From: Oncorhynchus masou masou | Taxonomy: Eukaryota; Chordata; Actinopteri; Salmoniformes; Salmonidae | Direction of reading: 5' to 3' | NCBI RefSeq assembly: GCF_036934945.1 | Contig: NC_088241.1 | Span: forward strand, 19,765,749-19,829,748 | Length of the DNA: 64,000 nucleotides | Shown here: piece after piece, positions 1-12,200 of the stretch | Layout of the letters: the number at the start of each line of letters is the position of its first letter | Numbering within the stretch: position 1 is the first letter of the stretch | Position numbers and translations under genes: made by a program | Notes under the pieces: model-generated | What the model was told of the DNA's origin: nothing | Database searches by the model: none | The model's input: the letters and a program-made list of their open reading frames with translations, nothing else

Positions 1-129
1 CATTTTAAAAACCTGCTATTGTGTGTCGATTGATGAGGAAAAAAATAATTTAATCAATTTTAGAATAAGGCTGTAATGTAACAAAATGTTGAAAAAGTCA
101 AGGGGTCTGAATTCTTTCCGAATGCACTG
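1..129. mobile_element. Tc1-like transposon end (fragment)
   Basis: Terminal part of a Tc1/mariner element that continues off the left edge. It ends in a terminal-repeat sequence reading TTCCGAATGCACTG followed by the expected TA target dinucleotide at 130-131. The same end is seen at 34440-34547, so the two elements belong to one family. It lies inside an mtmr11 intron. Confidence 0.75.
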
Positions 130-138
130 TATACACGC

Positions 139-206
139 ATGCACACACACACACACATGCAGAAACATACACACGCAGACACATGCACACGCACAGACAC
201 AAACAC
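139..206. repeat. CA-rich microsatellite
   Basis: Imperfect (CA)n tract directly beside the Tc1 end and just downstream of the mtmr11 exon 210-349. Weak open reading frames on both strands here are low-complexity artefacts. Confidence 0.85.
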
Positions 207-209
207 TAC

Positions 210-3200
210 CTCCACAGCCTGTGTGTCGGGGGTGAGGCGGTCGAAGAGGAAGCAGAGAACACGCAGGTCCCGGCAGTACAACACCAGCTCCTCAGGAGTG
301 AACTTCAGAGAGGAGCTAGCCGTCACCAGCTTGGTCCGGGATGGGCCCACTGCAGCACAGAGGTTACACAACAATCTTACAGTCAAAACCCAGGTACACC
401 ACTGATGGTTCATAGCCTCAGCTTCCTGTGTCAAGCAGAGTCTAGAATTGGGTTTAGGATATTACCACTGTTTATTATTTATATCATTCATCAGATTTTC
501 TTTTACAAGTACATCTCGTGGCTCTCATAGAACAAATGACTTTGGGAGCACGACAGCCTAGTAGTTGTAGAAGCCTTACCAGCTACAACCTTCTCAATGG
601 AGGCCAGGGCCACGTCATGATCCCCCAGGAGAACAGGGTCTGCGTTGTCCTACATACGGAGGGTTAGAGGGATGGTACAAATATAGGTCAGTTTGTCTGA
701 TCAGGATTTTTCTACACCAATGAATGGATGGTCTGAAAACGTTTGATATGATGTTGTTGATTGTGATGATGATTACGCCCACATACCTTCTTCTAGCAAT
801 AATACGGCATCATTACTACTTTCCTACTATGATAGCAGGTGAGCTGTCCTTCAACAGTCCATACTCAGAGCTAGTCCAGTACTCACATCAGGTTTGGGGC
901 TGTCCTGAGGCACAAAGGCCACTCTGAAGTGGGTACAGAAGAGAGTGCCAGACAGCCATCCGCCCCCCTCCTTGGCAGTTAGCTTCTTCCTCACCAACAC
1001 AGCCCTCTGGAGCACACACTCTCCTGGGGAACACAGACAGGGGGTTTAGGCTGGAGCACACACTCTCCTGGGGAACACAGACAGGGGGTTTAGGCTGGAG
1101 CACACACTCTCCTGGGGAACACAGACAGGGGGTTTAGGCTGAAGCACACACTCTCCTGGGGAACACAGACAGGGGGTTTAGGCTGGAGCACACACTCTCC
1201 TGGGGAACACAATCAGGGGGTTTAGGCTGGAGCACACACTCTAGGGAACACAATCTGCTGGGAACACAGAACACAACAGGGGGTTTAGGCTGAAGCACAC
1301 ACTCTCCTGGGGAACACAGACAGGGGGTTTAGGCTGGAGCACACACTCTCCTGGGGAACACAATCAGGGGGTTTAGGCTGGAGCACACACTCTCCTAGGG
1401 AACACAATCAGGGGGTTTAGGCTGGAGCTTACTGAACATAATACAACAACTTTATTGTCCACAGAGTGTTTCAAATGTGCCTGATATGAAACACAATTTT
1501 AGAACATCATGAGAGTTTCATTGTCAAGACTGAGCATTCCAAGGTAAAGTGATAAATTGTGCAAAATACCAGAATGACTGCTTGTTTGAGGGAAGGGAGA
1601 GGGTAACGTTGAGTGCTATGTATCACAGAAATGTGAATGAAAATAAACTTCAGCATGGAGTTTATCAAGGGGCTGGGAGGTGCTATTTCCTCAGCTATGT
1701 CAGCCACTGAACGGTTGAGTCAAGCAGATGTAGTTGTCTGGCATCCAGGTCCAGCTTGGCATTTGCCTCATATTTCTGATCACATTGACATTTCACATAC
1801 ACATAATTAAATATGGTGTGTGCAACCAATGTGATTACAGGTCTACTGTACATAACAGTTAGCATAACAGCCCTCACATATAAGACCTGTCTCATGTACC
1901 GCAATCACAATTCACCAGCTTGTGATCGGGCTCCATAAACTCAAAATCACTGAAAACGGGTTTCAGAAAAGGTACTCAGTCATTTTCTCTCTAAGATGCA
2001 ACATTCAGCTCTCTTTTGTCCTTCCACACTCTGAATTTGTATCTATTTCCTTACCTTCATACCAATATTTCAGCTCAGCCTGTCTAAGTAGCTATCAGTC
2101 TGCATCAAAATGTCCGATCAGGTCTGGATCTACTGAAAGAATGGGAAAAAATTTCAGTCTCTCAATGTGCAAAACTGATAGAGACATACCCCAAGCGACT
2201 TACAGCTGTAATTGCAGCAAATTTTTTCCCATTCCTCCTTGCAAAACAGCTCGAGCTCAGTGAGGTTGGATGGAGAGCATTTGTGAACAGCAGTTTTCAG
2301 TTCTTTCCACAGATTCTCGATTGGATTCAGGTCTGGACTTTGACTTGGCCATTCTAACACCTGGATATGTTTATTTTTGAACCATTACATTGTAGATTTT
2401 GCTTTATGTTTTGGATCAATGTCTTGTTGGAAGACAAATCTCCGTCCCAGTCTCAGGTCTTTTGCAGACTCCATCAGGTTTTCTTCCAGAATGGTCCTGT
2501 ATTTGGCTCCATCCATCTTCCCATCAATTTTAACCATCTTCCCTGTCCCTGCAGAAGAAAAGCAGGCCCAAACCATGATGCTGCCACCACCATGTTTGAC
2601 AGTGGGGATGGTGTGTTCAGGGTGATGAGCTGTGTTGCTTTTACGCCAAACATAACGTTTTGCATTGTTGCCAAAAAGTTCAATTTTGGTTTCATCTAAC
2701 CAGAGCACCTTCTTCCACATGTTTGGTGTCTCCCAGGTGGCTTGTGGCAAACTTTAAATGACACTTTTTATGGAGATCTTTAAGAAATGGCTTTCTTCTT
2801 GCCACTCTTCCATAAAGGCCAGATTTGTGCAATATACGACTGATTGTTGTCCTATGGACAGAGTCTCCCACCTCAGCTGTAGATCTCTGCAGTTCATCCA
2901 GAGTGATCATGGGCCTCTTGGCTGCATCTCTGATCAGTCTTCTCCTTGTATGAGCTGAAAGTTTAGAGGAACGGCCAGGTCTTGGTAGATTTGCAGTGGT
3001 CTGATACTCCTTCCATTTCAATATTATCGCTTGCACAGTGCTCCTTGGGATGTTTAAAGCTTGGGAAATCTTTTTGTATCCAAATCCGGCTTTAAACTTC
3101 TTCACAACAGTATCTCGGACCTGCCTGGTGTGTTCCTTGTTCTTCGTGATGCTCTCTTTTAACGGACCTCTGAGACTATCACAGTGCAGGTGCATTTATA

Positions 3201-6200
3201 CGGAGACTTGATTACACACAGGTGGATTGTATTTATCATCATTAGTCATTCAGGTCAACATTGGATCATTCAGAGATCCTCACTGAACTTCTGGAGAGAG
3301 TTTGCTGCACTGGAAGTAAAGGGGCTGAATAATTTTGCACGCCCAATTTTTCAGTTTTTGATTTGTTAAAAAAGTTTGCAAAAATGATTGTGTCCCACTT
3401 GTTGTTGATTCTTCACAAAAAAATACAGTTTTATATCTTTATGTTTGAAGCCTGAAATGTGGCAAAAGGTCGCAAAGTTCAAGGGGGCCGAATACTTTCG
3501 CAAGGCACTGTATCAACGCCAGTCATATACTATTCCATGTCACACTCCAACATATTCTCATCAATATACTGTACTTACAGTTGAAGACGGAAGTTTACAT
3601 CCACTTAGGTTGGAGTCATTCAAACTAGTTTTTCAACCACTCCAAAAATGTCTTGTTAGCAAACTATAATTTTGGTAAGTCAGGACAACTACTTTGTGCA
3701 TGAAACAAGTGATTTTTCCAACAATTGTATACAGACAGATTATTTCACTTATAATTAACTGTATCCCAATACCAGTGCGTCAGAAGTTTACATACACTAA
3801 GTTGACTGTGTGTTTAAAAGGCTTGGAAAATTCCAGAAAATGATGTCATGGCTTTAGAAGCTTCTGATAAACAAATGTACATAATTTGAGTCCATTGGAG
3901 GTGTACCTGTGGATGTATTTCAAGGCCAACCTTCAAACCCAGTGCCCCTTTGCTTGACATCATGGGAAAATCTAAATAAATCAGCCAAGACCAAAAAATT
4001 GTAGACCTCCACAAGTCTGGTTCATCCTTTGGAGCAATTTCCAAATGACTGAAGGTACCACGTTCATCTGTACAAACAAGTATAAACACCATGGGACAAC
4101 ACAGCCATCATACCGCTCAGGAAGGAGACGAGTTCTGTCTCCGAGAGATGAATGTACTTTGGTGTGAAAAGTGCAAATCAAACTCAGAACAACAGCAAAG
4201 GACCTTGTGAGGATGCTGGAGGAAACAGGTACAAAAATATCTATATCTACAGTAAAACGAGTCCTATATAAACATAACCTGAAAAGCCACTCAACAAGGA
4301 AGAAGCCACTGCTACAAAACCGTCATAAAAAAGCCAGACTATGGTTTGCATCTGCACATGGGGACAAAGATCGTACTTTTTGGAGAAATGTCCTCTGGTC
4401 TGATGAAACAAAAATAGAACTGTTTGGCCATAATGACCATCATTATATTTGGAGGGAAAAGGGGAGCTTGCAAGCCGAAGAACACCATCCAAACGGTGAA
4501 GCACGGGGGTGGCAGCATCATGTTGTGGGGGTGCTTTGCTGCAGGAGGGACTGGTGCACTTCACAAAATAGATGGCATCATCTATCATCATTGAAGCAAC
4601 ATCTCAAGACATCAGTCAGGAAGTTAAAGCTTGGTCGAAAATGTGTCTTACAAATGGACAAATACCCCAAGCATACTTCCAAAGTTTTGGCAAAATGGCT
4701 TAAGGACAACAATGTCAAGGTATTGGAATGGTCATCACAAAGCCCTGACCTGAAACCGTATAAAACATTTGTGGGCAGAACTGAAAAAGCGTGTGCGAGC
4801 AAGGAGGCCTACAAACCTGACTCAGTTACACCAGCTCTGTCAGGAGGAACGGGCCCAAAATTCACTCAACTTATTGTGGGAAGCTTGTGGAAGGCTACCC
4901 AAACATTTGACCCAAGTTAAACAATTTAAAAGGCAATGCTACCAAATACTAATGGAGTGTATGTAAACTTCTGACCCACTAGGAATGTGATGAAATAAAT
5001 ACAAGCTGAAATAAATAATTATCTCTACTATAATTCTGACATGTCACAATTTCTTGAAATAAAGTGGTGATCCTAACTGACCTAAGACAGGGGATTTTTA
5101 CTAGGATAAAATGTCAGGAATTGTGAAAAACTGAGTTGAAAAATATTTGGCTAAGGTGTATGTAAACTTCCGACTTCAACTGTATGTGTCCTCATTACAC
5201 TTCAGATGCATTTTCCAATCCAAATGCATGACTTATCTTCTGGGAAGGGATGTATTGGTGCATATTTACAGAGCCTTTTTTAAATGTCAATTAAACTTGC
5301 AATTTAACCTGCTCTTGTCTAGTCCCATGGGATACAGGGCTGATACAGCTTTGACTATACAGCTATCAATATTAGTCTATTACCATGTTATTACGCCATA
5401 ATGTGTTTACGCCATGTGTTTAAATGCTTAGGAATTTAAAGGAATGATGAATTTATGCAACATATTTTAAAATCTGTTTGTAATATTTTGTTGATGCTTG
5501 AAAATAAAAACTAGATTCCAAAATTCTAGAACAAATCTTCCAAAAACATGCACTTTTCATCCATACAGCTCTCTCACATCTAAACACACAGAGCACAAAG
5601 ACACACCCTCTTTCACACATCAGTGAGACAGCACATTTGTAATGCTCTCTCCCAGCAAAACAAAGCCTTTGCCAGCTAGACTTTGGTTTCCATGGCAACA
5701 AAGTCCAGGACAGAGTAGAGGGGGAAAATAGCCTTTTTACCTCTTGCAATGGAAGTGTTTGGCCAGACACCATCATGGTGGAGAGAATGTTTTCATTTTC
5801 AGCTTTTAGAACAATAAAAAGGATTTGGTGGGTTGTTGAAAGGGCTCAATTCCTTCAAAACTAATTTTAAGGAACTGAATTCCTTCAAAAATAATGTTGA
5901 AAGAGGAAAAAAAAGGGAATAATTCAAAAACATAACTGCACAAAGCATACCATTTTTGGTAGAGCTCAACCTCAGACAGCCAATTAGACCTCGGTTGAGA
6001 GAAGATTTTCAGGGATACCAAATTACAGAAAAACAGGAAATCGTAATTTAACACATCAAATGCTTGTTTATCCTATGAGAAAGGGAAGTGTGGCTGTAAT
6101 CAAGGTCTTCACAGCTAACGCTCCAATACTTTGCCCATTGCACAAGATTAACACCAAAGCCTGGCAAAAACTACAAAGAAATCTTCAAAGGGTCCCCCAG

Positions 6201-9200
6201 CAAAGCCACAAGATCTTTGGGGTGTGTGAGCTGAGGACTGGAATCAAGCAAGGCACTGTGATTAGGCTATGTTTACGCCGACTTCGGTCTTATGACGCCG
6301 GATCAAAGTCACAAACTCTCAACACAAGTATTCCCTTTCTAAAGTCCCAGACATATAGCTACAAATTCAACTCTTGAACCAGACGCCCTCCGGACACTTT
6401 AGGTTTTAAACACAAATGAGCCCTTGTTTCTAGGATTGCCTGTTACTCTGTGGCCAATCAGGCTCAGTGGGATTTGCGTGCTCCTTTTAATGGCTCCCCG
6501 GATGCAACAGTGCTGAAGACATGTCTTAGGCATTGTGGCTCACAGACATGAGAGAGGGGACAGGAAGTGTCTGCTTCTGGTTTGACTGTTCTGGACTGGA
6601 GAGTCTGCAGGTGGTTTACATTCCTAAAACATGGGAAGCTGAGGATTGAGTCACTCAATACTCTATATACAGTGACGCTGTTTATAAGATGACACGAGTA
6701 ATTTAACAGTTTAAACAGTTTTACTTTCGTCCAACAGAGTGCAGGCCCCACACACACCACACACACACAAAGCTCAAGTGCCTTTGTCTCTCTCTTTTTC
6801 TAACCCTCCCTCGCACACAAAAACACATGTACTCACATATGCACTCAGACAAACACATACACATGCACTTTCAAACAAACACACATAAACTCTGGAAAAT
6901 CCTCACTGTGGCTATATTTCTCTTTGTCCATTGGTGTTCTGCCAGTGGATTGAACAACCTGAGAAATCGGCCAGAGAGAACACAGCTGAATGTGATATGA
7001 ACCAAATGCTCCATTTTCAATTTCATTTGTTTCCAACCACATTTGTTCTCCATTTTGTTCCTATGTGTGTGCAGAGGAGATGTTTCTGGCCCTCTGCTAA
7101 CCAATGGGAGAGAACAAGACAAAAGGTTTACCAGAGCGGTGTCATGAAATGTCTGATGAAACAACACACACAGCTTTGTTTTCATACATTTACAGGACTT
7201 TTTGGGCAATAGAAATGTATTCCCATTCAAAAATCCTATTTTGCCTACCCCTAAACCTAAATATAACCCTAACTTTTACCCCAAACCTAATAATTAAGCC
7301 TAAATATAATTTTAACAAAATCCGGACATGAAGTCCTGACTTTTCAAAATGTTTCTGGTTTTCCTACCTTGCCAGGACATTCTGGTGACCTGTCAAGACA
7401 TTGTGGTTGTGACAATGTAGGAAAACATGTATACATATGCACACACACGGAATGCACAGAGCTCTTCACTACTTCTTTAGGTAGTTAGTGTGCTATCCAA
7501 ATTGAGCTCATAAAGCATACAATTGTATATTCTTCAGAGATATTGACCTGCTCTTCTCTTGTCACTCAGCAAGGCCAGCAGTGACAGTCCAAGGATTGAC
7601 ACCAAACCAAATCCAGTGTAACATAAGCACATGGATCAGGGGATTGTGGTTATGCTCTGAGGAGGGTCCTGTCCACTTGGCTTTGTCTGTGGCTCTACAG
7701 TAGGCCCTTCATATTCAAAGGGTACACGATCTATCTTTCCACCCATAGCTGTTTGTGCTGCCCTGACCCATTCACCCCCTGGAGCCCGCTCTGGTTTCCC
7801 CTGTCCTGTGTCCGAATGTTATCTGAGAATGTGATGAATGGCACGCAGGGTTGTATAGTATACAGTACACTGAGGCCTGGGACTTTTCCGACTGTCTGTG
7901 TGTCTTTGGGATGCTGCAACGTGAGCCCTTTCACCCAGTTTGCTTCCACAGATTCCCCATTACCTTGTGTGGTGCATCTGTGAATGTGTGTGTAGCACAT
8001 TTTTCAGAGCTGAAAGTCAGTTTCCAACATGAGAGAACTCCTTCGCAGAAACTATGACAGTGTTTCCAATTCGGATGAATCCTTTCTGCCTTAATGTGAG
8101 GCAGATTTCCATGACCAGATGTGTTCCAAATCTGCCGTGGCAGGACACAGAAAATTGGTCAGAGAAAGGGATGTGAGAGCCGGAGAGAAAGAAAGACAGA
8201 CGGACAGAATTTCACAGTCACACGATAACAAAAACAACTCAGAATGGGTCCACAGTGACCCTCAGACAGACTGGGAGAGTCTGGAAAGAATGAGACAAAA
8301 ACAGTTTCTGAATCAGACAGAAAAAGTGAATGAAGTGGGAAGTGAGGGAGGAGGGGTGTGTCTAGGTCAGCGGTACAAGGTGGAAGTGAGAGCTGAAAGT
8401 GAAAGGGACAAGGAAACACACACACTGCTCCCACAGAGGTGCTGTGAATAACTGCTGATATGAATCGTTAGAGATTAGCTTGGCTCTGGAGGGGCCCTGG
8501 CCTGCCAACATTCCAGTTGGAAAGCTCCTGATGCGGCGTGCTGCTGAAACTGAGATTATGAACAGGGGCAGGGGCCTGCAGCACTTCTCTCCACAGTACA
8601 CTGACAACACTGTTCCCAGAGGCTACAGTACAGTAGCTTAGCACTAGGATTTAGTAAGAAAACAGAGATACAGATGGGTGCAGTTTCAAAAGATGGACTT
8701 GCCTAAAGAGATGTGGCTGACGCTGTGTTTTCAGACCCACATGTTATGATACGCGTATGATACTGGATTTGTCACATGGAACTAGCCTCATATTCATCAG
8801 TGCTCTTCAGTCTGGGTCTTACCTGGTAAGCAGCGCAGTCCAAACATATCTCTCCCCCGTGCATTGACACCACTGTGACTTAGCATCCTCTCCTGCGGAG
8901 AGAACAGAGAACAGGCCTGGTGTTATTACTGCATCCCGTCAAAAATAATAAGAGAACAAACACTAATGTGATTTTGCTTCAACTCAAGATTTTCTTATTG
9001 ACCACATTCCCCAAAACCATAGCCAATCCCACAATGCTCCATGATGACTCTCAGTTTCCATGTTTTATTAGTTGTTTTGCTCTGTACGGTATGATTTGAT
9101 GCGGTCTCGAAGTACTTCAGGCTGTTCTGCTAGCAGCATAATCCAATCCCATAGAACCGCAGGTTGCTATTACCGGACTACTGGCTAGCTGCTAGCACAT

Positions 9201-12200
9201 ATGGGCCCATTTAGCCTGAGCTCCCACCCACCACAGAAGACCATTTACACAGGGTAGAAATCACACAATGCACAAGACATAGGCCTAGGCATTGAAAAAA
9301 GGAACTGTTTGTTCTGGTAATGACTACTCTGGCAGTCCAGTATAGAGACATGGAAATTGCTATAAAGTATACAATGAATCTTTATGGTACTGACTACTCA
9401 CTCAGCAATTCTTCACTGCCTACAAGGCCAATGTTCACAAACACGTTACATTTTTGCTGCAGTTTAGTCACATATTTCTTGGCTTGCGAACTAAAAACAA
9501 CTTACTATAATGTGTGACAAATACTCTTAGGCTACTATAACTCTTGTGACACACACAATGTAGAGGTGAAGTGAACTGTGTGCTAACATGCTAATGAGAA
9601 CGTATGACACACTTCAGGTTTCCTTTAGATTGACAGGGGCTAAAACCTCATGAGAACATTAAACAAAGATAACCTTTGCTCCTTAAACAGGTTGTAAGTT
9701 CCACTCATTCATAGAATAGTTGTTTGCCTTGTCTGTGAAATGCATATGCCCAACTGACCATATCAACAGTGGCCTCAGCTCAAGAGCACTCTGCTAACAT
9801 TAGCATGATGCTAGCATATAATGCTAGCATAATATGCTAGCCTCATGCTAATGTTAGCAGAATACTCAAGTGGCTGAAAATGCTAGAGAATATGGAGGAG
9901 CTTAAGTAACTTGTCAACAATAACAGAACTTGCACATCTGAATAATAGTAGTATTGGTTTTCAGCTTCTTTCCCATCATCAAATCACACAGATTTTAAAT
10001 TCTTGCCACAGCAGTTAGTGTGAGAGAAACCCCAACCCCAAACTGCCAACCCCCCTAACAAAAACCTCAAAAATGGGCTCTAACAAAAATCAAAAAAATA
10101 GGCGAACAGTCCTGACTTTCTCAAAACAGAAGATGAAGTCCTGGGTCATACCAAGACATCCTGGACAGGGTTATTGTTCCACCAATTTTATTGACTCAAT
10201 CCTCCGCCCAAGACCTGAGTTAGCAGAAGGGCATGGTGGATAAACAAGCCAGTTTTTAAATTACAAGGGAGAACACTAAAACTTTACAACGTTCTTGGTT
10301 TCTGCTCACCAGCAGACCATTGTTAATTTGTTTTCTTCTGGCTTTTCAACTCATTTGTTTTTCCATTGTTTCAGCACCAATTCCCCATTTATAACTCAAA
10401 CACCCACAGCTGCATTGCTTGCTCTTTTTCTGAACTTATTTTGATATTTAGATCTTGTTTTATTTTTTTTTATCTGAAACTCAGTTCCTATCATCAACCC
10501 TTTTGGGAGTTATCAATATTAACAAACTCTGTTTCTGTGCCTTGGGATTGTGTTATAGTCCGAAGTTCAGTAAACATATTTGGATTCCAACAGCAGAAAT
10601 TCTCTAAACTGCTCCACCAGCTAAAACTACATTTGGAGGCTGAGGAAGAATAGAGTGAAAGCCTATCAAATAAACTACAACAAAATGTGTCATAACATGA
10701 AGAGTAACTGCACTAGACAAAAGGTAGAACAAGTCAGCAGGTAGATCAGATAGGAGAGAAGGGCGAGGTGAATCTGTCTAGACGAAAATGACTGGAACCC
10801 TAAATCGGTGAGGGAGAGGAAAAATCCCAAATTAGAGTCCTAAATCCAATTCACCCCCAAAAATGAATAACCACATGTCCAGGCTCTGTTTCTGCTGATG
10901 ATTCACTCCTCGACTCTCCCTGAAGTTTCTGGCTTTTGCGTGTGAACTACTCGATCACTCTTTCCCTCCCTCCTGCCCTCCTTCCCTTTCTCCTCAGGGA
11001 GTGCAGCCAAGGCCCATTGCAGTTTCCATTGCTCATGGCTTCCCCTTGCCACTGCGGGCAGACTTCTTCTGCAGAGGAGAACATACCTCCTCTGCCCTGA
11101 AATAGACCAAACTTACTGGTGGAAGGAAAGTGGCAGTCTAACACCACATAAACCTCACACTGTAGGTTTGAACAACGTCCCTCGCCAACAAGGGGCCTGT
11201 GTGTAGCTCAGGTAGTTAGATTTTTACTAGTTAGATCATTAAAACACACTGTTTTAACATGTGGTGCTGCTGTAGAGGGAGGTTAGCCTGGCGGTTTATG
11301 TGGTATTGTTCTTTTCCTCACATCAATAAGCAGGTTTGTGGCATTGCCGTAGGGGCTCTAAAAAATGTAAACAAGGATGTTGGGTCTTTTCTCTAAACAT
11401 GGACTCGCTTTGAAGTGTTTTACCTCTTGCCCCATTTGGAGCAACTCCTGAAACATAAACCAGACAAAGTTGTCCTGAAACCCAAAACCGTTTCTGTCTA
11501 GCCGTGAGCCGTGGCTTTGCTTTAATGCTGCCTCGTTTCTTTTGCTTTCAAGGACCGTCTACGACAGTGTAATACATTTGCTACAACATAAATAGTCACA
11601 TCACACACTTTATTATACCGAGAGAACAAAACCCCAACGACAAAACAATGAAAGAGATCCCACACTGGAATAGACTACTGAGAATTCCAACTCGGAATGT
11701 ACAAAAGACAAGGAAGGAAAGTGATTGAAACATATGAGAAAATATGAATGTTTTAATGAATCGTAAATTCATATACCATTACCCACTTGCCCTGCTTAAA
11801 ATGCAGCTTTGAACCACTAGCTTACTCTACAGCCTGCAGAAGCAGTACTATAACTCCCCCTATGGAATCTAATGTGCCCACAACTCTCCATATAAATGAA
11901 GGTAGAGGGACTATTTATAGTAATGCCTAAGGCGTCTTGTCCTTAAATCATTATAACGACCTCAGCACAGACTTGGTCTGCAACAAACACTCATTAACTG
12001 CCCTTAATGATAGTCCAAATGAGTTGCTGTTCATGGTGAGACATTTTGCATTCTAATCTTCTTGCATATCGCTCTAAATTAATCTCTGTATCATCTAGTC
12101 TGAAGGAAAATGGTTGTATACTCAATGATGCACTCGCTGTGTAAGGAGGGTTCAAAGTTCAATCAGAGGGTGTGTGTGGGGCACGTGTGTGTCAGAGGGT

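Noticed and set aside
60..434. 124-codon minus-strand frame
   Set aside because: Only the part inside 210-349 is an mtmr11 exon. The rest translates CA repeat and intron.
888..1103. Minus-strand frame through the mtmr11 exon and minisatellite
   Set aside because: It is out of frame with the mtmr11 exon; the cysteine-proline pattern comes from translating the 44-bp repeat.
1007..1421. CRISPR-like array (regular repeats)
   Set aside because: Units are head-to-tail with no unique spacers, inside a vertebrate intron. It is a minisatellite.
4171..4920. A 249-codon frame that could pass for an intact gene
   Set aside because: It is a Tc1-like transposase that leaves and re-enters the true frame; the middle third is not homologous to the family.
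7230..7285. CCCTAAC-like run resembling interstitial telomere repeat
   Set aside because: The hexamers are irregular and embedded in a longer segment with a diverged relative at 10020-10190. It is more likely part of a dispersed repeat.
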